Assembly (NCBI GenBank): GCA_002452405.1
Contig: DKFP01000005.1
Span: forward strand, 15,856-79,855
Direction of reading: 5' to 3'
Source: Deferribacteraceae bacterium UBA6793
Lineage (GTDB): Bacteria > Chrysiogenota > Deferribacteres > Deferribacterales > Geovibrionaceae
DNA: 64,000 nt
The notes below the pieces were generated by a model. The model did no database searches. It was given only the letters and a program-made list of their open reading frames with translations, and had not been told where the DNA came from. The stretch's first letter is position 1. Every line of letters starts with the position of its first letter. This document shows, one piece after another, positions 8,983-17,905 of this stretch. The position numbers and the translations under genes were made by a program.

Positions 8983-9289
8983 GCTCTATTACAAAATAGG
9001 CGAAGTCTGCGAAATTACCGGTCTCAGACCATCTGTTTTACGTTTTTGGGAAAAAGAGTTTAAACAGCTTCGACCTTCAAAATCAGGCGGCGGTCAGCGG
9101 TTTTATACCGAGAAGCACGTCGAGCTTGTGCGTATGCTCATGAAGATGCTGTATGATGAAAAATACACTATCGAAGGAGCAAAGAAAAAGCTCAAGGGCT
9201 TAGGCGGTGAAGGTGAGCCGTGCGACAAAGCCGAAAATGAAGCTGTAAAAGCTGAACTCATTGATATACTTAAACTTTTAAACTCCTGA
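8975..9289 (+). CDS. MerR-family transcriptional regulator
   Basis: A 104-aa protein with an N-terminal MerR winged helix: YKIGEVCEITGLRPSVLRFWEKEF is the helix-turn-helix core, followed by the wing GGGQRFYTEKHVELV. Unlike metal-sensing MerR proteins it has only a short C-terminal part and no Cys ligands beyond one near the end, so no effector can be named. It overlaps ihfA by 8 bp and its stop codon lies inside the stem of the downstream terminator. Confidence 0.85.
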   Translation: MTKLYYKIGEVCEITGLRPSVLRFWEKEFKQLRPSKSGGGQRFYTEKHVELVRMLMKMLYDEKYTIEGAKKKLKGLGGEGEPCDKAENEAVKAELIDILKLLNS

Positions 9290-9312
9290 CAAGCTCAGGA
9301 GTTTTTTGTTTT
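9281..9312 (+). terminator. Rho-independent terminator after ihfA-merR
   Basis: A perfect 9-bp stem (AACTCCTGA / TCAGGAGTT) with a 5-nt loop is followed by a T-rich tract. The merR stop TGA is inside the left arm. Confidence 0.88.
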
Positions 9313-9424
9313 AGATTTACCACGGGATTTTCCAGTCCATGTGGGAAACCGCGCCAAGGCTCAGTTCGGCAAGCCTGTCTTCACTCGCGCAAGCGGCTTT
9401 CATTCTGAAACCTCAGGCTGACAA

Positions 9425-9495
9425 GGTTGCTTTGCTTTGCTCGTAAAGACTTATATTTGTTTTTGCGGGGAGCTGTCAGTGACGACGCGATCTCA
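9425..9495. repeat. Dispersed palindromic repeat, copy R1 (degenerate)
   Basis: Resembles the element found at about eight places in the window, with a TTGCTT...TCGTAAAGAC left half and a TTTGCGGGGAG...GACGACGCGATCTC right half. It lies in the 285-bp gap between merR and the rlmL-like gene; the rest of that gap holds only the merR terminator and no recognisable gene. Confidence 0.6.
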
Positions 9496-9574
9496 ATTTT
9501 TATACGCAAACCGCTCTTCACTCCTTGCTTTTATCCCGTTTTTCTGTATAGTCCTATCTCCGGAGATTAAAAAG

Positions 9575-10759
9575 ATGAAATTTGATAAAAAAAGCGAAAT
9601 CCTTATTACATGCCCTAAAGAGATACCTCAGTATCTTGAAAAAGAACTGAAAGAGCTGGGTTTTCCCGTGCTTTATACAAGAAAGGCGGCTGTCGCCACC
9701 GAAGGAACACTCAACGACTGTATCTTTCTGAACATGCATATCCGCACAGGACACCGTGTGCTCTGGTGTCTGGATAAATACAGAATACAGAACCCCGACG
9801 TGCTCTATAAAAACGGACGCAAACTGCCATGGGAGGAGATTATTCCTTCAAAGGGATATTTCAGCGTGTCTGCATCCGTTCTGAACGACACTATTAAGGA
9901 TACCCGATTCGCATCCTATAAGCTGAAAGACGCAATAGTTGACCGTATGCGCGAGAAGACGGGTAACAGACCGGATTCAGGTCCTCAGGAGGACAAAACG
10001 GTCATCTTCCTTTACTGGAAAGAGAACGACTGCGCCGTTTACCTTGATACGTCAGGCGAACCCCTTTCAAGAAGGGGATACAGAACTAACCCCAATAAAG
10101 CACCGATGCAGGAAACTTTGGCAGCGGCTGTGCTTATGGCTACCGGATACGATGGCTCAACGCCGTTCGTCAACCCCATGTGCGGTAGCGGTACGATAAG
10201 TATTGAAGCGGCTATGATAGCCACCAATACACCTGCCGGAGCCTACAGAAAGAATTTCGGCTTTATGCACATCGTAGGTTACGACCCGAATGAGTATGAA
10301 AAGGTGCGTACAAAAGCTATGGACGGCGTGCGTAAAAAGCCTGATATCAAGATTCAGGCATCAGATATAAGCCGTGATGCTATCGTTGCTGCACAGACAA
10401 ACATAAAGAACGCAGGCTTTGAAAATCTGATACACATTCAGCGTTGTGATTTCAGAGACAGTCACCTGCCTAAAAGCGGTAACTTCATTCTGGTGGTGAA
10501 TCCTGAATATGGTATGCGGCTTGGTGATCAGCAGATGCTTGAACCCATATACGAGGCTCTTGGTGATTTCTTTAAGCAGAAATGCAAGGGCAGCAGATGT
10601 TTTATATTTACGGGCAACCTTGACCTTGCCAAAAAGGTTGGCTTGAAAGCATCCCGCAGACACGTCTTCCACAACTCAAACATCGAGTGCCGCCTTTTGG
10701 AATTCGAGATGTATGAAGGAACAAAAAGGGTAAAGACTGACGAAGAAACATCAGGATGA
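9575..10759 (+). CDS. RlmL-like class I SAM RNA methyltransferase with THUMP domain
   Basis: A 394-aa protein with an N-terminal ferredoxin-like/THUMP region (about 1-150) and a C-terminal Rossmann methyltransferase. Motif I and its surroundings read NPMCGSGTISIEAA near 195, as in RlmL/YcbY N-terminal domains that make m2G2445 in 23S rRNA. The catalytic motif IV, normally NPPY, reads NPEYGMRLG near 309, an atypical Pro-to-Glu change. The start was chosen at the ATG with CGGAG nine bases upstream; an upstream in-frame extension crosses the repeat region and is unlikely. Its last codons lie in the first unit of a 138-bp tandem repeat. Confidence 0.8.
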   Translation: MKFDKKSEILITCPKEIPQYLEKELKELGFPVLYTRKAAVATEGTLNDCIFLNMHIRTGHRVLWCLDKYRIQNPDVLYKNGRKLPWEEIIPSKGYFSVSASVLNDTIKDTRFASYKLKDAIVDRMREKTGNRPDSGPQEDKTVIFLYWKENDCAVYLDTSGEPLSRRGYRTNPNKAPMQETLAAAVLMATGYDGSTPFVNPMCGSGTISIEAAMIATNTPAGAYRKNFGFMHIVGYDPNEYEKVRTKAMDGVRKKPDIKIQASDISRDAIVAAQTNIKNAGFENLIHIQRCDFRDSHLPKSGNFILVVNPEYGMRLGDQQMLEPIYEALGDFFKQKCKGSRCFIFTGNLDLAKKVGLKASRRHVFHNSNIECRLLEFEMYEGTKRVKTDEETSG

Positions 10760-11054
10760 TGTTCGCGGAGTGAGCTGAAACGTCTTTAGACGTTTTGGCG
10801 AGCAGAGCGTGAGCGCAGGAAGGCATTGCCGACCTGAGCGTTGATATTTTTTCCCATGACGGGAAAAAATATTTGTTTAGATAAAACATCAGGATGATGT
10901 TCGCGGAGTGAGCTGAAACGTCTTTAGACGTTCTGGCGAGCAGAGCGTGAGCGCAGGAAGGCATTGCCGACCGGAGCGTTGATATTTTTTCCCATGACGG
11001 GAAAAAATATTTGTTTAGACAAAACATCAGGATGATGTTCGCGGAGTGAGCTGA
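10746..11054. repeat. 138-bp direct tandem repeat, 2.2 units
   Basis: Unit 1 is 10746-10883, unit 2 is 10884-11021 and a truncated unit 3 is 11022-11054. The two full units differ at about three positions by eye. Each contains the palindrome AACGTCTTTAGACGTT and a strong hairpin ATATTTTTTCCC-ATGAC-GGGAAAAAATAT. The first unit begins in the last codons of the rlmL-like gene; the third is cut off where dispersed repeat R2 begins. The period is a multiple of three, which leaves long but meaningless open frames on the minus strand. Confidence 0.9.
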
Positions 11055-11130
11055 GATCGCGTCGTCGCTTGCGCTTCTCGCGAAGACGTATGGTTTGTCT
11101 TTGCGAGGACTGAAAGGACGAAGCAATCTC
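11053..11130. repeat. Dispersed palindromic repeat, copy R2
   Basis: Starts GAGATCGCGTCGTCGCTT and ends GACGAAGCAATCTC, with an inner TCGCGAAGAC...GTCTTTGCGAGGA inverted pair. It abuts the truncated third unit of the tandem repeat. Confidence 0.75.
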
Positions 11131-11211
11131 GTCGTCAATTCGTCCGGCAGCAGACATGGCAATCTTGTTAAAAACTGCTATAATAGAATAAATAACACCG
11201 AGAGGCTATGT

Positions 11212-11430
11212 ATGTTCTGGACAGGATCAATACTGTTTTTTATCGCTATTCTGCTGGGATTCAAATTCAAATTCTTTCAGCTGGTGGCACTGGTGATAGT
11301 GCTGATATACGTTATCCTTGTGCCTTACTACTTTCTCATTATGAAGACGTGTCGCAACTGCGGACAGAAGAACCCGCCATTCAGAAAGAAATGTTCTTGC
11401 TGCGGCGAGGAGAACTGGAGACAGCGCTGA
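11212..11430 (+). CDS. Small membrane protein with C-terminal zinc ribbon
   Basis: A 72-aa protein, family not recognised. Residues about 2-22 and 20-44 are hydrophobic and form one or two membrane helices. The C-terminus carries CRNCGQKNPPFRKKCSCCGEE, a CxxC...CxCC zinc-ribbon-like knuckle. The start at 11212 follows GAGAGG by a normal distance, and a TGC-TATAAT extended -10 lies at 11176-11184. The helicase-nuclease gene follows 23 bp downstream. Confidence 0.65.
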   Translation: MFWTGSILFFIAILLGFKFKFFQLVALVIVLIYVILVPYYFLIMKTCRNCGQKNPPFRKKCSCCGEENWRQR

Positions 11431-11453
11431 AAATCGGTTGACCTCTTTTCTGC

Positions 11454-14285
11454 GTGGGCATACAATCCCTGATGCAGAAAGTTGAGAATATCGTCAGCTA
11501 TATCAAAAAATCCCGTTTTGGCGAATATGTTTGTTTTAACAAGGTTTTCGATGCGAAAGAGGCGGAGACAGTACCTCTCAGCATAATAGAATCCGCGATA
11601 ATACGCGATGCGCTCGCAGACACAGGCATTGAATCGCTCTACACCCATCAGGCGGAGAGCTACGAAGCTGTGCGCCGCGGAGAAAACGTTCTTATAACCA
11701 CCCCCACCGCGTCCGGCAAATCCCTCTGCTATAATTTGCCTGTCATAGAGGATATCTACCATAACAGAAACATCACCGCACTCTATCTGTTCCCGCTGAA
11801 AGCGCTGGGCAGAGACCAGATGCGCAGTCTGGACAATTTTTTAAGCCATATTCCCCTTGGGGCGGGCATAAAAACCGCAGTTGTTGACGGCGACACGGAC
11901 AAAAAGCTGCGCCGTAAGATACAGAAGGACAGACCGAACATAATATTCAGCAACCCTGACATAATCCACTATTCCGTCCTGCCAAAACGGGATGAGTGGA
12001 GCGATTTTCTTTCGGGGCTGAAATACATAATAGTTGATGAACTTCATACCTACAGAGGAGTTTTCGGTAATCACGTTTATAATCTTTTCGCTCGCTTTAT
12101 GCGCCTGTTTCCCAACGTTCAGATAATCTCCTGTTCCGCCACCATAGGCAATCCGCTGGAACTGGCGGAGACTATGTTCGGGCGTAAATTCACTCATATA
12201 GATAAAAACGGCGCACCTCAGGGCAGGCGCCATTTTATGCTGATAAGCCCCGATATACCCCTTGTTACCATGAGCAGTTTTCTGCTGAAAACCAATATAG
12301 AATCGGGATTGAAGACCATCTGTTTCACGAAATCCAGAAAGCAGACCGAGCGGATATTTGCTAATCTGCTGAACTCAGACAGTTCATACGCAAAAATTGT
12401 TTCCTCCTATAGGGCAGGATTTCTGCCGGAAGAGCGCAGGGAGATAGAGAAAGACTTAGCTGAGGGACGTTTAAAAGCTGTTGTGTCAACTTCCGCATTC
12501 GAGCTGGGTATCGACATAGGAGGCGTGGACTGCACGCTTCTGGCTGGCTATCCGGGGTCTCTGATGAGCCTCTGGCAGAGAGCGGGCAGGAGCGGACGAC
12601 GCGGCACAGACAGTTTGATAATCATGATAGCCGGTAACGACGCGCTCGATCAATATTATGTGAAACACCCTGAAAAGCTCTACGAATCAGCGTTTGAAAA
12701 CGTAGTGCTGGATACTGAGAATGAGAATGTAAACAAGGCGCACATCAAATGTGCGGCATATGAGAAGCCTATATCCGTTCATGAGGAGTATTACGCGAAA
12801 AACAGCGAGCTGATAAACAGGATGGCGCTTGAGAGCAGTCTGTTTGTGAACGGTGAAGGGACGGAGTTCTTTACTCTGGCGAAATACCCCTATATGGAGG
12901 TTGATCTCCGTATGGCGGGCGACAGCTACACAATTCACTGCAACAATACGCTCATTGCAACCTCGTCCGGCAGGCGTGCCTATATGGAAAATTTCGAAGG
13001 CGCCATCTACATGCACAGAGGCAATAACTTCATCATAACGTCTGTGGACAAGGCTAAGCGGGAGATACACGCGGAGCCGTTCCGGGGCAACTATTACACT
13101 ATGCCGAACACCGTTAAGCAGACCATGGTTGAAAAGACCATCCGCGAGACCGTAATCAAAGGCATAAGCGGCGCTTTCTGCGGGCTTAGAGTTACCGAAC
13201 AGCTTGTGGGGTTTTCAAAGATTTCCACCCGTACAGGGGAGAAGATAGCCGATACCGAGCTTGATGAAGTGCCGATACAGTTTGTCACCAAGGGACTGTA
13301 TGTGCTGATACCGGATGCAGTTAAGCGCTCTGTTGAGGACGCCGGCTATAACTTCATGGGCAGCATCCACGCTTTCGAGCACGCTATGATATCGGTGATT
13401 CCTACATTTTGTCTGGCTGCCCGCGACGACGTAGGCGGGATATCCTACCCGTTCCATCCGCAGCTGCAAAGTTCCGCCGTGTTCATGTACGACGGTTATC
13501 CGGGCGGTATAGGGATAAACGAGCGGGTCTTCGGGATAATTGACAAGCTGATGGAACGAACTCTTGAGCTTGTGCGCGGCTGTGAGTGTGAGACAGGATG
13601 TCCGGCGTGTATATATTCGCCAAAATGTGGCAGCGGGAACTATCCATTGGACAAGCAGGGCGCTGTGCATATCATGGAAATGCTTCTGAAAGGCGGATTT
13701 GAGATGAAAAATACCGAGATTACTGACACACCGAGAACCGATACTCTTGTTTACGATATAGAGACAAAATATTCCGCAGACGACGTCGGCGGTTGGAAAA
13801 ATGCCGACAGGATGGGCATATCCGTGGCGGTTATCTATTCGTTTGAAAAGGACTCATACGAAACCTATACCGAAGGTCAGGAAGAGGCGTTCATCCAGAG
13901 GCTTGAAGGTGCGAAGGTCATAATAGGTTTCAATAACATAGGTTTCGATAACAAGGTCATCACAGGTTATCGCAAGCCGGATTTCACAAAGACCATAGTG
14001 TTCGATATGCTGGCTGACGTGCTTAATACCACCGGGCGCAGGTTTTCGCTGGATAATCTGGCTGGTGCGTCCATCGGTGCAAAGAAGAGCGCCGACGGTC
14101 TTCAGGCGCTTGAGTGGTATAAGCAGGGCAGGATAGATCTGATAGCGGAATACTGCAAAAAGGACGTTGAGGTAACAAAAAACCTCCTGCTCCACGGAAT
14201 GGAGGGAGGTTTTATTAACGCTGTTCTCAAGGAGGGGGCGGTTATCCGCGTCCCCGTTAGCTGGGATACGTTAAGGCGTCTTTAG
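11454..14285 (+). CDS. DEAD/H-box helicase (MrfA/YprA-like) fused to a DEDD exonuclease (MrfB-like)
   Basis: A 943-aa protein. The helicase part has Walker A TASGKS near 85, box II DELH near 193, SCSAT and the motif QRAGRSGR. A DUF1998-like region follows, with a Cys cluster CECETGCPAC...PKC at about 708-725. From about 760 a separate RNase H-fold nuclease begins, with DIE at about 768-770, a GFNNIGFD motif near 828 and YCKKD near 900, matching DEDDy exonucleases. In Bacillus subtilis, MrfA helicase and MrfB exonuclease act together in mitomycin-lesion repair as separate proteins; here they appear fused. A GTG start is listed; the ATG at 11472 is an alternative. Confidence 0.82.
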   Translation: MGIQSLMQKVENIVSYIKKSRFGEYVCFNKVFDAKEAETVPLSIIESAIIRDALADTGIESLYTHQAESYEAVRRGENVLITTPTASGKSLCYNLPVIEDIYHNRNITALYLFPLKALGRDQMRSLDNFLSHIPLGAGIKTAVVDGDTDKKLRRKIQKDRPNIIFSNPDIIHYSVLPKRDEWSDFLSGLKYIIVDELHTYRGVFGNHVYNLFARFMRLFPNVQIISCSATIGNPLELAETMFGRKFTHIDKNGAPQGRRHFMLISPDIPLVTMSSFLLKTNIESGLKTICFTKSRKQTERIFANLLNSDSSYAKIVSSYRAGFLPEERREIEKDLAEGRLKAVVSTSAFELGIDIGGVDCTLLAGYPGSLMSLWQRAGRSGRRGTDSLIIMIAGNDALDQYYVKHPEKLYESAFENVVLDTENENVNKAHIKCAAYEKPISVHEEYYAKNSELINRMALESSLFVNGEGTEFFTLAKYPYMEVDLRMAGDSYTIHCNNTLIATSSGRRAYMENFEGAIYMHRGNNFIITSVDKAKREIHAEPFRGNYYTMPNTVKQTMVEKTIRETVIKGISGAFCGLRVTEQLVGFSKISTRTGEKIADTELDEVPIQFVTKGLYVLIPDAVKRSVEDAGYNFMGSIHAFEHAMISVIPTFCLAARDDVGGISYPFHPQLQSSAVFMYDGYPGGIGINERVFGIIDKLMERTLELVRGCECETGCPACIYSPKCGSGNYPLDKQGAVHIMEMLLKGGFEMKNTEITDTPRTDTLVYDIETKYSADDVGGWKNADRMGISVAVIYSFEKDSYETYTEGQEEAFIQRLEGAKVIIGFNNIGFDNKVITGYRKPDFTKTIVFDMLADVLNTTGRRFSLDNLAGASIGAKKSADGLQALEWYKQGRIDLIAEYCKKDVEVTKNLLLHGMEGGFINAVLKEGAVIRVPVSWDTLRRL

Positions 14286-14310
14286 ACCGCTGACAGAGGT
14301 TTATAAATAT

Positions 14311-14384
14311 GAGACTGCTTCGCTTCTCTCGCAGAGATTTGGCTTTTTTTGTCTTCGCGAGGAATGTAATGACGAAGCGATCTC
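14311..14384. repeat. Dispersed palindromic repeat, copy R3
   Basis: Begins GAGACTGCTTCGCTTCTC and ends GACGAAGCGATCTC around a TCTTCGCGAGGA core. It lies between the convergent helicase and Na/Pi transporter genes; nothing else is visible in that gap. Confidence 0.85.
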
Positions 14385-14418
14385 ATTATTGCAGTTGTCA
14401 TCAACAGTCAGTGAGGTT

Positions 14419-16086
14419 TTACGATGTCTTTAATCCCTTCTCTTTGCTGAAAACCATCACCTGCGCGATGTTATAAACGTGGTCGGCCGCTTTTTCAAGG
14501 TTATTGATTATGTCTACGAAGAGAAGCCCTGAGTTTATGTTGCATTTGCCCTCGTTTAGCCTGTGCATATGATTGTTCTTGAATTTTTTACGCAGACTGT
14601 CCACAAGCTCTTCATCGTTAAGATCAATCTCTTTTATGTCGTCGTCCGTGCCATAATGTGCGATGGTCGCAACGGCGAACCTTTCAACTACGTCGAACAT
14701 ATATTTTATCTCTCGGTCAGCTTCTTCTGAGAACTCCATATTTCTACGGAGCATCCTGTCGGTGAATTTGGCGATGTTGTCTGCATTGTCACCGAGCTTT
14801 TCAAGGTTTTGTATAACGTGGGTGAGTTCTTCGATTGTTTTCGCTGTGGATGCGCTGATGTTTTGTCTGGAAAGCTGTGAAAGAAATTCGTTAAATTCCT
14901 TCTCGTAAAGGTCGAGCTTAATTTCCATGGGTTTTATGTCAGTGAGCTTAGATGTCTTGTTGTTGTAAGAGTCCTTTGCCAGATGGAGCATATCAAGGGA
15001 TATCCTGGACATGTTCACAACCTCTTTCTTCGCCTGTGCAACGGCAATAGACGGGGTTTTAAGCATGTTTGCATCCAGACGGAGCATCTTTGTCAGAGTG
15101 TTTTCCTCAGGCTTTATTATGCGCTCGCAGAGTTTTGCTATAAGCGGCAGGAAGGGGAGGAACACTATGGTGTTTATAATGTTGAAAGTGGTGTGTATGT
15201 TGGCTATGTGCCTTGCTATGTTCGGCTTGGAACCATCGGCGGCGATGAAATCCACCGCGCCTGGGGTCATATAGTCAACGAAATGGATTAGGAACGGCAG
15301 CAGGATAAGCATATAGCAGACGCCGATGAAATTGAACAGGAAATGTCCCAGCGCCGCCTGTTTTGCTGTCCTGTTTGCACCTATTGCCGCAAGGTTTGCC
15401 GTAATGGTTGTACCTATGTTCTCGCCCATAACAAGCGCAGCAGCGGCTGTGAAATCCAGTATGCCTGTGGATGCAAGGGCTATGGTGATACCGACTGTCG
15501 CGGAGCTGCTCTGTACAATCATGGTGAGCACAGCACCCGCCATGCAGGCGATAATGGGGTTTTTACCGAAGAAGACGAACATATCCACGAATCCCTGCAT
15601 TTCACGCAGAGGTACGAATGATTTTGTCATGGTCTCCATTCCGAAGAAGAGAAGACCGAAACCGAGCATTATCTCGCCGTAATATTTGAGTTTTGAGTTT
15701 GAGCTGAACATCGCCAGCACAACGCCTATACCGATGCAGGGCATGGCAAGAGCTGTAACCTTAAATGCTATCATCTGTGCTGTGATGGTTGTGCCTATGT
15801 TGGCGCCGAAAACAACGCTGAGTGCCTGCATGAGGTTCATAAGTCCCGCGTTAACGAAACCGACGACCATAACTGTTGTTGCTGATGAACTTTGAATGAC
15901 CACCGTAACGGCGGTTCCCACGAGAGTGCCTATGAATCTGTTTGAAGTGAATTTTTCGATGATGCTTTTAAGACCTTCGCCTGCGCTTTTCTGTAACCCT
16001 TCGGACATGAGTTTCATACCGAAGAGGAACATACCCAGTCCGCCCATCGTGCCGAACAGGATTTCCACCCATAGGGAGTCGAACAT
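14419..16086 (-). CDS. Na+/phosphate cotransporter family protein with PhoU-like C-terminus
   Basis: A 555-aa membrane protein of the NptA/YjbB family. Two inverted transport repeats each carry the QSSSAT signature (near 65 and 195). About eight hydrophobic helices span residues 5-330, and the C-terminal 220 residues are a helical PhoU-like domain. Predicted role: sodium-coupled phosphate transport across the inner membrane, possibly export. It lies 100 bp downstream of phoR on the same strand, after phoU and phoB, so it is likely part of the phosphate regulon. Confidence 0.9.
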   Translation of the reverse strand: MFDSLWVEILFGTMGGLGMFLFGMKLMSEGLQKSAGEGLKSIIEKFTSNRFIGTLVGTAVTVVIQSSSATTVMVVGFVNAGLMNLMQALSVVFGANIGTTITAQMIAFKVTALAMPCIGIGVVLAMFSSNSKLKYYGEIMLGFGLLFFGMETMTKSFVPLREMQGFVDMFVFFGKNPIIACMAGAVLTMIVQSSSATVGITIALASTGILDFTAAAALVMGENIGTTITANLAAIGANRTAKQAALGHFLFNFIGVCYMLILLPFLIHFVDYMTPGAVDFIAADGSKPNIARHIANIHTTFNIINTIVFLPFLPLIAKLCERIIKPEENTLTKMLRLDANMLKTPSIAVAQAKKEVVNMSRISLDMLHLAKDSYNNKTSKLTDIKPMEIKLDLYEKEFNEFLSQLSRQNISASTAKTIEELTHVIQNLEKLGDNADNIAKFTDRMLRRNMEFSEEADREIKYMFDVVERFAVATIAHYGTDDDIKEIDLNDEELVDSLRKKFKNNHMHRLNEGKCNINSGLLFVDIINNLEKAADHVYNIAQVMVFSKEKGLKTS

Positions 16087-16186
16087 ATGCCACCGCCACT
16101 GATTTTATAGTCAGCGACAGGATACAGAACTGTTAAAAAAATGCAAGACAAAAGTCAGGGATTTGTAATGTTAAATTTTTGTCAAA

Positions 16187-17905
16187 TCAGACATTATCTT
16201 GATTTTTCTCCTTTTCTTCAAGGACTACCGTAAACGTATTGCCGTTTTTCTTATTAGTTTTGACAAAAACTTTTCCATCGTAAAGACTGACAATGTGCTT
16301 AACTATTGAAAGCCCCAGCCCGGTGCCTGTGGAGTTCTGATTTTTTGATTTGTCCATGGTATAGAATCGTTCGAAAATCCTCTGTTGTTCCTCAACAGGG
16401 ATAGCCGGACCTTCGTCCTCGACGTTAAGGGTTATCTTTCCGTCCGCCTGTTCAAGACTTACGGCGATATTGTTTCCTGTGGAATATTTGACGGCGTTGT
16501 CAACCAGATTGGTTACGACGCTCATAAGGTGTTCGCGCAGGATATAGACGTCCGACGCGTTTGTTTCAAATGTAATATTCTGGGGTCTGTCGTTGTAGTA
16601 AGCATCGATCTCCTCTCTGAGTTCTGCTAAATTTGTCGGCTCCTCGATACTTATGTCCTCACGGAGCATTTCCAGCCTGTGGAGCTTGAGAATGTCGTTT
16701 ATCAGCAGGTTCAGCCTGTTCGAGCTGCTATAGATTATGTTTATGAATTTGTCATGGAACTTCTTGTCCATGTCCGGATCGTTCATAATAGTTTCTGAAT
16801 AGCCCATGATCATTGCCAGCGGAGTTTTAAGCTCGTGTGTGATGTTGCCTATCAGCTCGGTTTTGAACTGTTCGTATTCTGCGCGCTCTGTCACATCGAA
16901 GAAGGCGACCAGCTTTTCGTTGTCAAAAACTCTCATATAAACTTCGTAAACGCGTCCTCTGAGGTTCTTTTGCAGTCTTTTGGAATCAGTGCTTGTCAGT
17001 ATGTCTGTAAGGAATGAGAGAGCTTCCATATCGTTGGTCTGTTTTATTATATTCTGCCCTTCTTTAAGGTTGAAAGCGAGATACTGTGCGGCTCTCTGGT
17101 TAAAGTGCAGTACGGAATCTTTGTTGTCCAGCAGGATGATTCCCTCTTCAAGTATACCGAATATGTGGTTCAGCTTCTGCTTTTCATGTTCAAGCTGTTT
17201 CGTTTTCTGGAGCATGGAATTGTATATTCGATAGATAACGCTTACCAGTTTTGTGAGTGTCTTATCGCTGAAAGATGGGAAATATACTTTGGTTTCACCC
17301 GCTTCTATTCTGTCTGCCACAAGTGAAAGCTGGTGGATAGGGTTGCTGATTCGTCTTGCGAGATAAAGAGATATCATCCCCACTGTTATGAACAGGAAGA
17401 TATAGGTTGTGACGTTTTGTTTCAGTTGTTTTGCCTGAATGGCGGTTATATCTGCCATTGGGTATGAAACACGCAGAACCAGATTGTCGTTATATTTAAC
17501 GGCATAGTAGTTCATGGCTTCTTCTGTCGTTGTGCTTCTTCTTATGGAGCTGCCCGAACCTTTTTCAAACGCTTCAACGACCTCTGGTCTTGCCGAGTGG
17601 TTTTCCATCTTCTGAATATGAGGGAGGTCGTAATATGAATCGTCAATAACAGTACCGTTCTTTTCGATAACCGTAACACGGATATTGGTGTTTTTCGACA
17701 GTTCAGCAAGTTTTGCATGTACCTGCGGATCGAAACTTTCGCTGAAGTGATATCCTTTAAGTATTTCCGCTTTGTTTTCCATCTCTGAGTGGAATTTTGC
17801 CGATTCCGCCTGAAGCGTGACATTGTTGCTAACTTTCCATCCGAAACCGAGTATGATGGCAACGGGAATATAAATTATCAGAAATACTTTAAGGTATGAT
17901 CTCAT
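16187..17905 (-). CDS. phoR: Phosphate-regulon-type sensor histidine kinase PhoR
   Basis: A 572-aa kinase. A first TM helix (about 5-25), a periplasmic segment of about 130 residues, a second TM near 165-183, a HAMP-like stretch, a PAS domain near 245-335, HisKA with the phospho-acceptor in NITHELKTPLAM near 355, and a HATPase domain with DNAVKYS, DEGPAIP and GTGLGLSI motifs. It overlaps phoB by 4 bp. The large periplasmic sensor is like Gram-positive PhoR rather than the short E. coli form. The phosphate assignment rests on the neighbours phoU and Na/Pi transporter. Confidence 0.88.
   Translation of the reverse strand: MRSYLKVFLIIYIPVAIILGFGWKVSNNVTLQAESAKFHSEMENKAEILKGYHFSESFDPQVHAKLAELSKNTNIRVTVIEKNGTVIDDSYYDLPHIQKMENHSARPEVVEAFEKGSGSSIRRSTTTEEAMNYYAVKYNDNLVLRVSYPMADITAIQAKQLKQNVTTYIFLFITVGMISLYLARRISNPIHQLSLVADRIEAGETKVYFPSFSDKTLTKLVSVIYRIYNSMLQKTKQLEHEKQKLNHIFGILEEGIILLDNKDSVLHFNQRAAQYLAFNLKEGQNIIKQTNDMEALSFLTDILTSTDSKRLQKNLRGRVYEVYMRVFDNEKLVAFFDVTERAEYEQFKTELIGNITHELKTPLAMIMGYSETIMNDPDMDKKFHDKFINIIYSSSNRLNLLINDILKLHRLEMLREDISIEEPTNLAELREEIDAYYNDRPQNITFETNASDVYILREHLMSVVTNLVDNAVKYSTGNNIAVSLEQADGKITLNVEDEGPAIPVEEQQRIFERFYTMDKSKNQNSTGTGLGLSIVKHIVSLYDGKVFVKTNKKNGNTFTVVLEEKEKNQDNV

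Noticed and set aside
9437..9574. N-terminal extension of the RlmL-like protein
   Set aside because: It runs through repeat R1, is not conserved in the family, and a good CGGAG-spaced ATG lies at 9575.
10608..11162. Long minus-strand frame with repeated amino-acid blocks
   Set aside because: It is produced by the 138-bp tandem repeat, whose period is a multiple of three, and overlaps the rlmL-like gene; no ribosome site or family match.
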